DNA of 64,000 bases, taken from Arthrobacter sp. ISL-72. Its GTDB lineage: Bacteria; Actinomycetota; Actinomycetes; Actinomycetales; Micrococcaceae. A program made the translations under genes and the position numbers. The stretch spans positions 248,001 through 312,000 of the forward strand of contig NZ_JAGGPP010000001.1 in the NCBI RefSeq assembly GCF_018613755.1. The letters are read 5' to 3'. Every line of letters starts with the position of its first letter. Positions within the stretch are counted from its first letter, which is position 1. The notes below the pieces were generated by a model, which was not told the origin of the DNA, did no database searches, and worked only from the letters and a program-made list of their open reading frames with translations. Positions 54,153 to 63,250 of the stretch are shown here, piece by piece.

Positions 54153-54869
54153 TCAGCCGTGGGCGAGGATGGTGTCGATGAGCTGGGCGAGCTCAGCGGC
54201 CGCGTCCTGGGTCACTGCCGGGCCGCCCTTGACCGCCGTGGCTGCCAGGTTTCCCTTGATGCCGGTCATGGTCAGTGCGGTCTGCTGTTCGCCGGTGGAG
54301 ATGCTCTGCTTGGCCAACGCTGCGAACGACTGGTCCCCCTTTGTCTTGGCATCTATCGGCTGGATTTCCGTGGTGATCTTCTGCCCGGACAGTTCAACGG
54401 TGAAATTGCTGCACTGGGCCGTGGCCTTCCTGGAGGCCTCCAGATGGTCCGTCAGCTGCTTGGCGTCCTTAAGGGCGATGACGGTGACGACGATGGCGGT
54501 CTGGTCAGCGGCTGACACGGTGGTTCCGGCCGCATAAGTGCTGTCCTCGGGAACCTGGGAATTGCTGTCCGCGAAGACATTGCATTCCGGTGGCGTGAAG
54601 ACGGCGGTCTTGAGGACTTCCTTGGCTTTGATGATGCCCTGGTCGATCTGCGCTGCGGGGATCACAGTCAGCGGGCGGCCCTGGGAATCCTTCAGCGTGG
54701 CGAGCAGGCTGCTCAGGTCCGCGTCCGTGTATGTTTTGGCCGGACTTGGCGTGGCGCTGGATGGCGGCGGTGAGGTGGTTGCGGTCCCGGTGGCGGTGGT
54801 GGTTCCGCATGCTGTGAGGGCAAGGAGTGCTGCAAGGAGTAGGGCTGCTGGAGTGGTGCGCCTTTGCAT
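54153..54869 (-). CDS. Putative lipoprotein with threonine/serine-rich linker
   Basis: 238 residues from the ATG at 54869, which gives a proper lipoprotein signal: MQRRTTPAALLLAALLALTAC with the lipobox LTAC. A Thr/Ser/Pro-rich linker (about 22-45) precedes a globular domain without clear match (DADLSSLLATLKDSQGRPLTVIP; VVTVIALKDAKQLTDHLEA; NFTVELSGQKITTEIQP), reminiscent of mycobacterial cell-surface sensor-type lipoproteins. The longer frame to 55001 puts 44 residues before the signal and is rejected. It is convergent with metZ. Confidence 0.75.
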   Translation of the reverse strand: MQRRTTPAALLLAALLALTACGTTTATGTATTSPPPSSATPSPAKTYTDADLSSLLATLKDSQGRPLTVIPAAQIDQGIIKAKEVLKTAVFTPPECNVFADSNSQVPEDSTYAAGTTVSAADQTAIVVTVIALKDAKQLTDHLEASRKATAQCSNFTVELSGQKITTEIQPIDAKTKGDQSFAALAKQSISTGEQQTALTMTGIKGNLAATAVKGGPAVTQDAAAELAQLIDTILAHG

Positions 54870-55201
54870 GGACTGATCCCCGTTCGATGATCCGGTCCGC
54901 CCCGGGGGGTTTCGGGGCGCATTCCGGAACCTGCTGCGCGTGCGGCAGTGCTGGGGGACCGTGTCTGGGGGACGCCCGGTTCGGCGGATCCGCCGGTGCA
55001 ACGATCCCCCTCGTGCACCGCTGACTGACGCGATAGCGCCAAGCTACGGCACAGCGCACGGCCCAAACAGAGTGTTAGCTACCCGTTTTACCTTGTCAGG
55101 GCGCGAGCACGCGCGCCCTCGCTGCTTGCCCCGCGGGGGCTTCATCCGCGGGGCATTGGTCCGCGGGGATTGGTCCGATAGGTTGGGGCGCGTCCGATCG
55201 G
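54870..55201. other. 332-base gap without a gene
   Basis: It holds the promoter region of the lipoprotein gene and a perfect hairpin GGGCGCG/CGCGCCC (55099-55118) about 85 bases past the SnoaL-like gene, a likely terminator without U-tract. CCGCGGGG occurs three times between 55133 and 55167. No coding frame is convincing. Confidence 0.5.
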
Positions 55202-55594
55202 CTACGCCCAGAACGCGTCGCCCTTCGCGGTGTCCTGGAAGAACTCCCGGACCTCGGCGATTTTGCCGTCACGTACGCGGAACGCGAGTGCGCCATCCTG
55301 GTCCAGGGACTTACCCCTGCTCTCGGCCGTGGCGTGCTGCACAGCAACAGTGTTGGTTTCCCCGCCGATGATTTCCTCAACGGTCACCTTCAACTTGCCC
55401 TCGGAGCGTGTCCCCAGCTCGCCAAAGTAGGCCAGAATGGCCTCGCGCCCCTGCTTCGTGCCCGATAGCGCTCCTGCTCCCGCAACGTGCCAGACAGCAT
55501 CCTCCGCGAACACTTCGCCGAGGGTTGCCATGTCACCTGCATTAAAGGCGTCATATCCGCGCCGGACCAGTTCGACATTCTCCTGCGTTCCCAT
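55202..55594 (-). CDS. SnoaL-like / NTF2-fold protein
   Basis: 130-residue single-domain protein of the ketosteroid-isomerase-like (NTF2) superfamily. NVELVRRGYDAFNAGDMATLGEVFAEDAVWHVAGAGALSGTKQGREAILAYFGEL is the typical opening, and the C-terminal RVRDGKIAEVREFFQD closes the fold. Such proteins are often polyketide cyclases, isomerases or ligand binders; the substrate is unknown. I chose the ATG at 55594 (MGTQENVEL), with GGAGAGG upstream, over one three codons earlier. Confidence 0.85.
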   Translation of the reverse strand: MGTQENVELVRRGYDAFNAGDMATLGEVFAEDAVWHVAGAGALSGTKQGREAILAYFGELGTRSEGKLKVTVEEIIGGETNTVAVQHATAESRGKSLDQDGALAFRVRDGKIAEVREFFQDTAKGDAFWA

Positions 55595-55694
55595 TTCTGG
55601 CACCTCTCCGTCTACGTCGTCGGGTAAGTATCGGACGGATCAAGGCTATTCCCGCGCGGATTTCTTGTCGATGGATCCCGGGCACCGCGGAACT

Positions 55695-56018
55695 TCAGGT
55701 GTCCAGCTCCCAGTGCACCCGGATGGCCTCGGCGACCGGACCTGAGGCAACGTCCACCGTAAAGGCGACCGGCGCGGTTCCGGTCTCTTCAATCACGGTG
55801 TCATGGTAGACCCGGCCGCAGGCGGGGCACAGAGTGTAAAGGTCCTCGTCCGGCGGCCACACGGCCAGTCCCGCAGGCACGGGGGTGTCCCCGCCCAGGT
55901 GGACCGGCATGCCTTCGGAGTTGGCCTGGATCAGTCCTTCATCGCCTACCGTGTTGCCGCAGACGCAGGTGATGGTGGTGACATCGTGGCCGGTCACTTG
56001 GGCGAATTCTGTTTCCAT
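55695..56018 (-). CDS. Small zinc-ribbon-like protein
   Basis: 107 residues. Four cysteines in two pairs (C18-V-C20 and C64-P-A-C67-G) form a zinc-ribbon-like arrangement, with TLCPACGRVYHDTVIEETGTAPVAFTVDV following. There is no signal peptide or membrane segment. Family not recognised. It starts 32 bases before the end of the upstream YbdK-family ligase on the same strand, so the two may share a transcript. Confidence 0.65.
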   Translation of the reverse strand: METEFAQVTGHDVTTITCVCGNTVGDEGLIQANSEGMPVHLGGDTPVPAGLAVWPPDEDLYTLCPACGRVYHDTVIEETGTAPVAFTVDVASGPVAEAIRVHWELDT

Positions 56019-56050
56019 GGCGCGCTCCGGGACTTGGTAGGAACCTGTGG

Positions 56051-57277
56051 TCAGGACTGGCGCACGCGCAACAGGACCGGAGCCGGTTCGCGAACGGGAG
56101 CCGCTTCCGCCTTGCTCATGGTGACCTCCACCGAGTGAGCCACGACGGCGGCCAGCCCGGCCACCGCGTCCTCGGTCCTGGCGAGGGCCTCCTGCATCGC
56201 ATGACGCTGCTGTTCCGAACCGGTCCCCCGGTCCAGGATTCTGCGGACACCTTCGCGGGCCAGTTCCAGCTCGTCCTGTTCGCCCAGGACCGGCGCCACA
56301 AAGTCCACCAACGCCTCCACCACTTCCTCGGCCGGGGCGGGGCGGAAGGTGCCGAAATCAAGCAGATCGCTGCGGAGCCCGCAGTTGCTGGCCTGCCACG
56401 CCGCCATGCGCAGCAGCACGGTGGGGACAGGAGCAGGTTCCACACCGGCCCGCCATTCCCTGCTGGCTGATTCAACCAGGCCCCGTACGAGCACGGCGAT
56501 CAAGGCGGCGTCCTCCGCAGCCAGGCAGACATCCGCCACCCGGACCTCCACGGTGGGGTGGTTGCGGGAGAGCCGCGCGTCAAAATAGATCATGCCTTCG
56601 TCCAGCAGCACCCCGCTGTCCAGCAGCCGGGTGACCACGCGCCGGTACATGGAGTGCGTGCCGAAGATCTGGGACGGCCCCGACGTCGGCCAGCGGTTCC
56701 AGGCCTGCGTGCGGTAACTTTCGAAGCCCGTCTCCACACCGTTCCAGTACGGCGAGTTCGCACTGAGCGCCGTCAGCACTGCGAGCTTGTCCCGGATCCT
56801 GTCGATGACGGCGACGCCTTCCTCGGCCGACTCGATGAACGTGTGAACGTGGAATCCGCAGGTCAGCTGCTCATAGGCAGTGAGCCCAAACCGCTCCTGC
56901 ATGGTGGCGTAGCGCGCGTTCGGCGTGGTGTGCGTAGTGGAGCCAATGGGCGATGTTGCCAGCGCAGCCACCCGCGCACCGTGTTTCCTTGCGGCCCGGT
57001 CGGCCAAGGCACGGCCCTGGCGGATCTGCAAAAGCAGCTCGGTGTAGTCGAGGCACGGCCGGGTCTGGGTCTCGATCTGCTCAAGTTTCAGCTCAGCGGT
57101 GAGTCCCGTGGCGTCGTCGTCGTTCGTTGCATCATGCGGATCCGGGATCCGCGGCCTGTCCGGGGCGTCGTCGGCGGCGAGCTTCCGCCCTGTCAGGAGG
57201 GCGTCCGCCAGCGCCAGCGGCTCCCCGGTCACGGGGTCCACAATCAGCAGCTCTTCCTCAACCCCGAAAGTTCGCAT
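56051..57277 (-). CDS. YbdK-family carboxylate-amine ligase (GCS2)
   Basis: 408-residue glutamate-cysteine ligase type 2 protein. [23 protein letters not shown] is the family N-terminus and [48 protein letters not shown] and RTFG-linked ATP residues fit the fold. E. coli YbdK has weak gamma-glutamylcysteine synthetase activity; some actinobacterial relatives act in ergothioneine or mycothiol-related chemistry. A specific role is not shown by the context, but a thiol link would suit the sulfur island nearby. Confidence 0.85.
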   Translation of the reverse strand: MRTFGVEEELLIVDPVTGEPLALADALLTGRKLAADDAPDRPRIPDPHDATNDDDATGLTAELKLEQIETQTRPCLDYTELLLQIRQGRALADRAARKHGARVAALATSPIGSTTHTTPNARYATMQERFGLTAYEQLTCGFHVHTFIESAEEGVAVIDRIRDKLAVLTALSANSPYWNGVETGFESYRTQAWNRWPTSGPSQIFGTHSMYRRVVTRLLDSGVLLDEGMIYFDARLSRNHPTVEVRVADVCLAAEDAALIAVLVRGLVESASREWRAGVEPAPVPTVLLRMAAWQASNCGLRSDLLDFGTFRPAPAEEVVEALVDFVAPVLGEQDELELAREGVRRILDRGTGSEQQRHAMQEALARTEDAVAGLAAVVAHSVEVTMSKAEAAPVREPAPVLLRVRQS

Positions 57278-57382
57278 GCATACATTGTGCGACAGCTGCG
57301 TCCGGTTCGACAGCTTCCGTGACGCAAGCTCACGAACGGGCGGTCCGGTGCCGGCCTCGCCCGTCCGTGAAGAGCTCCCAAA

Positions 57383-58906
57383 TCAGTCCTGGAAGTACTC
57401 GATTTTCGCGCCGATGGTGTTGAGCCGTTCAGCCAGGTCCTCGTAGCCGCGCTCAATCACGTAGATGTTGCGCAGCTCGGACACGCCGCGTGCAGCCAGC
57501 ATCGCCAGCAGCAGGCACGCGGCCGGGCGGAGGGCCGGCGGGCAGCCGATCTCCGCGGCGCGCCAGCGGGTGGGGCCGTTGACATAGATCCGGTGCGGGT
57601 CAAGGAGCTGCACGCGGGCGCCCAGTTTGTTCAGCTCGGTCAGGTAGATTGCACGGTTCTCGTAGACCCAGTCGTGGATCATGGTCTGGCCCTCGGCGTT
57701 GCCGGCGATGACGGCGAAGAAGGGCAGGTTGTCGATGTTCAGGCCGGGGAACGGCATGGGGTGGATCTTGTCCGTGGGGGCGTGCAGTTCAGAGGGCTTG
57801 GTGGTGACGTCCACCAGGCGCGTGCGGCCGTTGCGGGCAAAGTACTCCCCGGAGATCTCCAGTTCCTGGCCCATCTGTTCCAGGGTGGCCAGTTCGATCT
57901 CCATGAATTCGATCGGAACCCGGCGGATGGTCACCTCGGAATTGGTGACGATGCCGGCGGTGATGAGGCTCATCGCTTCGATGGGATCCTCGGAGGGGAA
58001 GTATTCAATGTCGACGTCGATCGAAGGGCGTCCTGTGATCTTCAGGGTGGTGGTCCCCACCCCGTCGATCTCCACTCCAAGGCGCTGGAGGTAGAAGCAG
58101 AGGTCCTGGACCATGTAGTTGGGGCTTGCGTTGCGGATCACCGTGGTGCCGCTGCGGTGCGCTGCCGCCATGATGGCGTTTTCGGTGACCGTGTCACCGC
58201 GTTCGCTCAGCACAAAGGTGCGGTTGTCGCCGTCTGCCGGCGGGGCCTGCACGGAATAGAAACCCGCTTTGGCTTCCACTGACAGGCCGAACTGGCGCAG
58301 CGCCTGCATGTGGGGTTCCACCGTGCGAGTTCCCAGGTCGCAGCCGCCCGCGTACGGGAGCCGGAACTCGCCGGACTCGTCCAGGAGCGGCCCCAGCAGC
58401 ATGATGACGCTGCGGGTGCGGCGGGCAGCTTCCACGTCCATGGAGTCGAGGTCCAGGACGGCGGGGCGGCGGATCTGCAGGTCGTTGGCGTTGAGCCAGG
58501 TGCATTCGACGCCGATGCTGGTGAGGACCTCGACGATCCTGTTGACTTCCTCGATCCGGGCAAGCCGCCGCAACGTGGTGGTGCCGCGGTTGATGAGGCT
58601 GGCGCAAAGAAGCGCAACCCCGGCGTTCTTGCTGGTGTTGACGTCCACTGAACCGGACAGTGTGTGGCCGCCCTCCACCCGGAGGTGGGTCATCTGCGGC
58701 CTGCCCACCTTGACGATGCTCCGGCCGACAATGGCCTCGAGCCGCTCGATCATTTTAAGGCTGAGATTCTGCTTGCCCTGCTCCATCCTGGCGATGGCGC
58801 TCTGGCTGGTTCCCAGCTCCGCTGCCAGCTGTCCCTGGGTCCAGCCCTTCTCGCTCCGGGCATCGCGGAGCAGCAGGCCTACGTGTTCAGCGGTCTCTTG
58901 AGTCAT
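57383..58906 (-). CDS. XRE helix-turn-helix fused to MurA-like enolpyruvyl transferase
   Basis: 507-residue fusion. Residues about 10-65 are an XRE-type HTH (LLLRDARSEKGWTQGQLAAELGTSQSAIARMEQGKQNLS). The rest is a MurA/EPSP-synthase fold with the UDP-GlcNAc/phosphate residue Lys93 in TSKNAG and the catalytic Cys189 in YAGGCDLGTRTVEPH, 96 residues apart as against 93 in E. coli MurA (K22, C115). It may be an active UDP-GlcNAc enolpyruvyl transferase that also binds DNA, or a regulator sensing cell-wall precursors. The ORF appears intact, with no second murA in the window. Confidence 0.88.
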   Translation of the reverse strand: MTQETAEHVGLLLRDARSEKGWTQGQLAAELGTSQSAIARMEQGKQNLSLKMIERLEAIVGRSIVKVGRPQMTHLRVEGGHTLSGSVDVNTSKNAGVALLCASLINRGTTTLRRLARIEEVNRIVEVLTSIGVECTWLNANDLQIRRPAVLDLDSMDVEAARRTRSVIMLLGPLLDESGEFRLPYAGGCDLGTRTVEPHMQALRQFGLSVEAKAGFYSVQAPPADGDNRTFVLSERGDTVTENAIMAAAHRSGTTVIRNASPNYMVQDLCFYLQRLGVEIDGVGTTTLKITGRPSIDVDIEYFPSEDPIEAMSLITAGIVTNSEVTIRRVPIEFMEIELATLEQMGQELEISGEYFARNGRTRLVDVTTKPSELHAPTDKIHPMPFPGLNIDNLPFFAVIAGNAEGQTMIHDWVYENRAIYLTELNKLGARVQLLDPHRIYVNGPTRWRAAEIGCPPALRPAACLLLAMLAARGVSELRNIYVIERGYEDLAERLNTIGAKIEYFQD

Positions 58907-58997
58907 GCATCAAAAATATCACCCATGAGTTATTAGGACATGCGAAACGCCGAAAAGTGCACTCGATCTCACAGAATACCCGCCTCGTGCGATATAT

Positions 58998-59798
58998 CTA
59001 CTGCTCGAGGAACACCATGTTCCAAGTGCCTGCGCCCACTGCCGCGGACACGGCGGTGGCGGCAATCAGCAGCCCGCCGAGGACCACCCAGATGTCCAGC
59101 GCACTGTACGTGGACTCCCGGGCCCAGGTCCGCCGGGCCCCGCCGAATCCGCGCGCCTCCATGGTGACCGCCAGCCGTGAGGCCCTGCGGACGGCCTGGA
59201 CCAGGAGCCCGAAGCTCTGCCCCAGCGTCGCCTTGAGGCGCTGCGCCGGGCTTCCGTGCGAGCCGACGCCGCGGGCTCGCCGGGCCATCCCGATGGTCTG
59301 CCATTCCTCCGCCATCAGGCCCACCAGACGCATGGCGGCCAGTGTGCCCAGCACGAAGCGGTGCGGCAGTTTCGCTTTCTGCGCCAGGGCGTCGGCCAGA
59401 TCCGTGGGGTCGGTGCAGCTCATCAGGAGCACCGCGGGGAGGGCGATCGCCAGTCCCCGCAGCAGGAATCCCAGCCCCAGCTCGAGCGATCCTTCACTGA
59501 TGGACCAGATGCCGGCGTCGAGCAGGATCTTTCCCGAGTCAGGCGCCAGGATTGAGGTGCTCCAGCCACCCAGCGCGGCCGCCAGGATCAGCGGCCAGCC
59601 GCGCTGCCACAGCAGCGTGAGCGTCAGGCCTGCCAGCGGAAACAGCAGCAGCTCGAAGGCCAGCGCCACGGAGGCGGACACCCAGTCGATGGACAGCGCC
59701 AGCACCACGGTCATGAGCATCACGACGGCGAACTTGGCCAGCGGGTTCGCGCGGGTGAGCAGGGCGTGGTTGGCGGACAGGGTCAAGGCTTCCCTCAT
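58998..59798 (-). CDS. ECF transporter transmembrane subunit EcfT
   Basis: 266-residue membrane protein of the CbiQ/EcfT family with five or six hydrophobic segments. The cytoplasmic coupling motif with two Ala-Arg-Gly signatures is visible in MARRARGVGSHGSPAQR and MEARGFGGARRTW. It couples the ATPase to the S component in a vitamin importer. It overlaps the ATPase gene by four bases and ends the thiamine operon. Confidence 0.88.
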   Translation of the reverse strand: MREALTLSANHALLTRANPLAKFAVVMLMTVVLALSIDWVSASVALAFELLLFPLAGLTLTLLWQRGWPLILAAALGGWSTSILAPDSGKILLDAGIWSISEGSLELGLGFLLRGLAIALPAVLLMSCTDPTDLADALAQKAKLPHRFVLGTLAAMRLVGLMAEEWQTIGMARRARGVGSHGSPAQRLKATLGQSFGLLVQAVRRASRLAVTMEARGFGGARRTWARESTYSALDIWVVLGGLLIAATAVSAAVGAGTWNMVFLEQ

Positions 59799-61402
59799 GG
59801 TGCGGCCACTTCCGGGTTTCGCGGGCCGGCTTGCTGCGCGGCGGGTTTGAGCCGGGGCGCGCCGAACTTCAGTTCGGTGCCGCCCAGGACGTCGCTGAAT
59901 TCCTGGTCATGCGTCACGGACACCACTGCCGTCCCGGCGTCCAGGAGTTCCGAGAGGAAGGATGCGAGTTCCGCCCAGGTGTTGGCGTCCTGGCCGAAGG
60001 TGGGCTCGTCGAGGATCAGCACGCGGGGGTGGGCAGCGAGCACTGTGGCCACGGACAGCCTGCGCTTCTCCCCGCCGGAGAGCGTGTAGGGGTTCGCATC
60101 CACCAGCTGGGTCAGCCGCAGCCGCTCCAGCAATTCGTCCACCCGTTCCTCGCCGTGGCCCAGGTGGCGCGGTCCGAACATCAGCTCGTCCAGCACCCGG
60201 CCGGTCACGAACTGGTGCTCCGGTTCCTGGAACACGGTGCCGATCCGGGCGATCAGCTGCTCGGCCTTCCATTTGTAGGGATCAATTCCGGCGCCGTCGC
60301 TCAAGTCAAGGGTGGCCGAGACCTTGCCCGACACTGGCCGGAGCAGTCCGGCGAGGGTCAGGGCAAACGTGGATTTTCCCGACCCGTTGGGGCCGGTGAT
60401 AGTGAGGGCCTGGCCGGCCCGGACCTGCGCGGTGATGCCGGATTGCACTGGAACCGGCGGGATGGCCTTGAAGCGCCGCCGGCGTGGCTGTTCGCGGGAA
60501 ACGGCCAGGTCCTCCGCGGCCAGCAGCAGGTCCCCTCCGCTGGGCGCCGCCGCCATCCCGTCCGTGCCGTTGTTCCGCGTCCGGGTGGCCGGCACGTAGC
60601 CGGGCACCCAGACACCCGCGGCGACGAGCATCTCCCGCGCCTGCGCCAGGACCTGGTCCGGGGACCCGTCCAGGAGTACTGCCGAATCAGTGGCGGTTCC
60701 CGGCTGCAGCACCACAATCCGGTCCACGAGGTCTTTCCACACCCCCACCCGGTGCTCCACCACCACCAGCGTCGCCCCGGTTTTGTCCAGGCACCGGCCC
60801 ACGGCGTCGCGCACTTCCAGCACGCCGTCGGGGTCCAGGTTGGCAGTAGGTTCGTCGAGCAGCAGCAGTCCCGGGCGCATCGCGAGGATCCCTGCGAGCG
60901 CCAGGCGCTGCTTTTGCCCGCCGGACAGCGCGGACGTCGGGTGGTCAAGGGGCAGGTGGGCCAGCCCGGCGTCGTCGAGCGCTTCCTCCACGCGCCTCCA
61001 GATGTCCCGGCGCGGCACGGAGAGGTTTTCGGCGCCGAAGGCGACGTCGTCCCCCACCCGGGAGAGGACCACCTGCGTCTCCGGGTCCTGCTGCATCAGG
61101 CCTGCACGGCCCCGCTGGGCGCGGGGCGGGGCGCCGTCGATTAGCAGGCTGCCCGTTTCGTCGGAGTCCTCGGCGTCCGGCGCGCCGTCATGCGCGCCGG
61201 AGTCGCTGTCACCAAGGACCCCGGCGAGGGCGTGGAGCAGCGTGGATTTGCCCGCGCCGGAAGGACCCAGGAGCAGCACCCGTTCGCCCGGCTGGATGTC
61301 CAGGTCAAGGCCGTGGACCGCAGGAAGGGACCGGCCCGCGTGCCGCCAGCCCCAGCCGCGGGCGGTGACCGCGGCGGGGCGGACGCTGTCTGAAGATGTC
61401 AT
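59795..61402 (-). CDS. ECF transporter double ATPase (EcfA1-A2 fusion)
   Basis: 535-residue protein with two ABC domains: GPSGAGKSTLLHAL and LSGGQKQRLALAG in the first half, GPNGSGKSTFALTLAG and LSGGEKRRLSVATVLA in the second. Fusion of the two ECF ATPases is common in actinobacteria. It powers the importer with EcfT and the YkoE subunit encoded around it. Start ATG with GGAG-type site. The 16-base gap to ykoE keeps it in the TPP-riboswitch operon. Confidence 0.9.
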   Translation of the reverse strand: MTSSDSVRPAAVTARGWGWRHAGRSLPAVHGLDLDIQPGERVLLLGPSGAGKSTLLHALAGVLGDSDSGAHDGAPDAEDSDETGSLLIDGAPPRAQRGRAGLMQQDPETQVVLSRVGDDVAFGAENLSVPRRDIWRRVEEALDDAGLAHLPLDHPTSALSGGQKQRLALAGILAMRPGLLLLDEPTANLDPDGVLEVRDAVGRCLDKTGATLVVVEHRVGVWKDLVDRIVVLQPGTATDSAVLLDGSPDQVLAQAREMLVAAGVWVPGYVPATRTRNNGTDGMAAAPSGGDLLLAAEDLAVSREQPRRRRFKAIPPVPVQSGITAQVRAGQALTITGPNGSGKSTFALTLAGLLRPVSGKVSATLDLSDGAGIDPYKWKAEQLIARIGTVFQEPEHQFVTGRVLDELMFGPRHLGHGEERVDELLERLRLTQLVDANPYTLSGGEKRRLSVATVLAAHPRVLILDEPTFGQDANTWAELASFLSELLDAGTAVVSVTHDQEFSDVLGGTELKFGAPRLKPAAQQAGPRNPEVAAP

Positions 61403-61418
61403 GGAGGCTCTGCCTTCG

Positions 61419-62051
61419 TCAGGAGAAGACAGGCTCCGATGCAGCCTTGCGGGAAGCGAAGGAGCTCAGCACGCCGGTCTTGGCCAGGCCGCGGGTGGCG
61501 ATCCAGGACAGTGCGCCGGCGATGATGGCGCCCGAGATGGCGGTGAAAATGATGTAGGCCAGTTTGTCGCCGGCGGCGTACGCGATGTTCCAGCCCCAGG
61601 GAGCGAAGGAATCGTTCAGGCCGCAGAAGAGCCCTGCAGCGGCACCGGCCAGCAGCGAAACGGGCAGGTTGAACTTCTTGTACACGAACACGGCGAAGAT
61701 GATTTCCGCGCCGAGGCCCTGTACAAAGCCGGAGAACAGCACCGATGCGCCGTACTGCGACCCCATGATCAGCTCACCGGTGGCGGCAACTGTTTCGCAG
61801 AAGAGGGCCGCTCCCGGTTTGCGGATGACCAGCATTCCCAGCACCGCGGGAATCATCCAGCCGCCGGCAATGAGGCCGGTCAGCGGCGGGTAGACGGCGT
61901 TCATCGGCGGCGACACCGCGGCGGCACCCTGGGACCAGGCCCAGAAAATGACGCCGCCCGCCACGGCGATCAACGCGGCAACCACAATATCCACCACACG
62001 CCAGCTGTACTTGCTGTGGCGCAACGCCTGGTTTGCAGAAATATCAGTCAT
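61419..62051 (-). CDS. ykoE: ECF S component YkoE (thiamine or HMP)
   Basis: 210-residue membrane protein with six hydrophobic segments of the YkoE family (YSWRVVDIVVAALIAVAGGVIFWAW; SPPMNAVYPPLTGLIAGGWMIPAVLGMLV; GQYGASVLFSGFVQGLGAEIIFAVF). YkoE is the substrate-binding subunit of the Bacillus-type HMP/thiamine importer. The ATG at 62051 has GGAGGAAGAC upstream; a longer frame runs into the riboswitch. It heads an operon ykoE-ecfA-ecfT, and the TPP riboswitch upstream supports a thiamine-precursor cargo. Confidence 0.9.
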   Translation of the reverse strand: MTDISANQALRHSKYSWRVVDIVVAALIAVAGGVIFWAWSQGAAAVSPPMNAVYPPLTGLIAGGWMIPAVLGMLVIRKPGAALFCETVAATGELIMGSQYGASVLFSGFVQGLGAEIIFAVFVYKKFNLPVSLLAGAAAGLFCGLNDSFAPWGWNIAYAAGDKLAYIIFTAISGAIIAGALSWIATRGLAKTGVLSSFASRKAASEPVFS

Positions 62052-62129
62052 GTCTTCCTCCTGAGATACAGGAGGGGAGAGTGTTTTCCGGCCGGACCGC
62101 GGCTTCCGCCGCCTGCTGCCGGACACTCT

Positions 62130-62261
62130 GAGAACTCGACTCCCTTGCGCCGGTACTAACCGGATCAGGTTCGAGGGTCTGCGGCTGTCCGCACTCTCAG
62201 CGCCCGCCTCCGGTTCCCTGGATAGTTCCAGTGATGCCCGACGGCGACGCTCCCCTGTCGT
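62130..62261 (-). promoter_or_regulatory. TPP riboswitch
   Basis: On the minus strand the thi-box blocks are in order: AGGGGAGCGTCGCC at the 5' side, GCGCTGAGAGTGCGGAC (the CUGAGA core), ACCCTCGAACCTGATCCGG, and the 3' GGTTAGTACCGGCGCAAGGGAG. The element ends about 80 bases before the ykoE ATG. TPP binding should shut down expression of the importer. Confidence 0.92.
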
Positions 62262-62406
62262 ATTAATTCGCCCTTGTGGGCATTGAACAGTTTACACCTG
62301 CCGCACCGCGAAATCCCGGGGAAGTTGTCACAATCAAACCGGTCCGGCCGCACTGTTGCGGTTAGGCTAGGGGAAGCCCTGTTTCCGTATGCTTAGGAGT
62401 TCCGGA

Positions 62407-62670
62407 ATGAGTTTTTTCATCAAGCTGCTTGGAACCGGAGTGAGCCTGCTGGCCGGATTCGCCGGCACCAAGGCCGTCGACGTCGTCTGGGAGAAGGTCA
62501 CCGGCCGGAAGCCCCCGAAGGGTGACAAGGACGACGTCCCCACGACCCTTCGCACCGCCCTGACCTTTGCGTTGGTCTCGGCTGTTGTCAGTGCCATCAT
62601 CCAGGTCCTGGCCAACCGCGGCACCCAGCGTGCCATCACCCGCTTCGCCAAGACCCAGGACATCGTCTAG
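62407..62670 (+). CDS. DUF4235 membrane protein
   Basis: 87 residues. MSFFIKLLGTGVSLLAGFAGTKAVDVVWEKVTGRKPPKGD... followed by LRTALTFALVSAVVSAIIQVLANRGTQRAITRF is a typical DUF4235 protein, with one or two membrane helices and a charged tail, of unknown function and common in actinobacteria. The ATG at 62407 has a GGAG site. It converges on mnhG across the family C hairpin. Confidence 0.85.
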   Translation: MSFFIKLLGTGVSLLAGFAGTKAVDVVWEKVTGRKPPKGDKDDVPTTLRTALTFALVSAVVSAIIQVLANRGTQRAITRFAKTQDIV

Positions 62671-62707
62671 CCCAATCCGCGCTCGGGAGTACACCAGCCC
62701 CACCCAC

Positions 62708-62774
62708 GGGAGTTTTTGTCCAGATAACGGCCGTTAATTGCCCCGGAAGTCGCGTTATCTGGACAAAAACTCCC
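62708..62774. terminator. Perfect 22-base inverted repeat, family C (bidirectional terminator)
   Basis: GGGAGTTTTTGTCCAGATAA (+CG) at 62708-62729 and CGTTATCTGGACAAAAACTC (+CC) at 62753-62774 are perfectly complementary over 22 bases with a 23-base loop. Runs of T and A lie inside the arms. It is located between the convergent DUF4235 and mnhG genes and could end both transcripts; the long loop and arm identity also suggest a mobile or dispersed repeat. Confidence 0.8.
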
Positions 62775-62788
62775 TGAGGAACGGGGGC

Positions 62789-63250
62789 CTAGACGGAGAC
62801 TGAGCTGCCGCCGTCGTCGTCCGTTTTCCGTTTTTCGCCCGGCATCCGCCCGTTGCCCTTGGCGCGCAGGTCGGCCGCCTTCTTGTCCGCCGACTTGAGG
62901 ACCACGGCCTCCAGCTCGTCCGCCGTGAGCAGTTCCTTGTGCAGGTGCTTGGTGCGGTACCCGGCCCTTCCCACCATGTGGGCGGACACCGGAACGGTGA
63001 GCACCTGGAAAATCCACGCCACGAACAGTGCAGGCCAAACCCACCAGGTCCGCAATTGCAGGCCCACCGCGGCCAGCAGCAGGAAAAGTCCCAGCACCTG
63101 GGGCTTGGTGGCGGCGTGCATCCTGCTCATCAGGTCGGGGAACCGCAACAGGCCCACAGCAGCAGCCAGGGACATCAGCGCGCCCACCACCATAAAGACG
63201 GCGGACACCGTGTCGGTCAGCGCGTCCACGGCGGATGCGTCAGGATTCAT
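62789..63250 (-). CDS. mnhG: Mrp/Mnh Na+/H+ antiporter subunit G
   Basis: 153-residue subunit with three hydrophobic segments (VFMVVGALMSLAAAVGLLRFPDLMSRMHAATKPQVLGLFLLLAAVGL); RFPDLMSRMHAATKP is the MnhG signature. The C-terminal 55 charged residues (ELEAVVLKSADKKAADLRAKG...) are an extension not seen in the Bacillus protein. It is the last gene of the antiporter operon and overlaps mnhF by 11 bases. Confidence 0.9.
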   Translation of the reverse strand: MNPDASAVDALTDTVSAVFMVVGALMSLAAAVGLLRFPDLMSRMHAATKPQVLGLFLLLAAVGLQLRTWWVWPALFVAWIFQVLTVPVSAHMVGRAGYRTKHLHKELLTADELEAVVLKSADKKAADLRAKGNGRMPGEKRKTDDDGGSSVSV

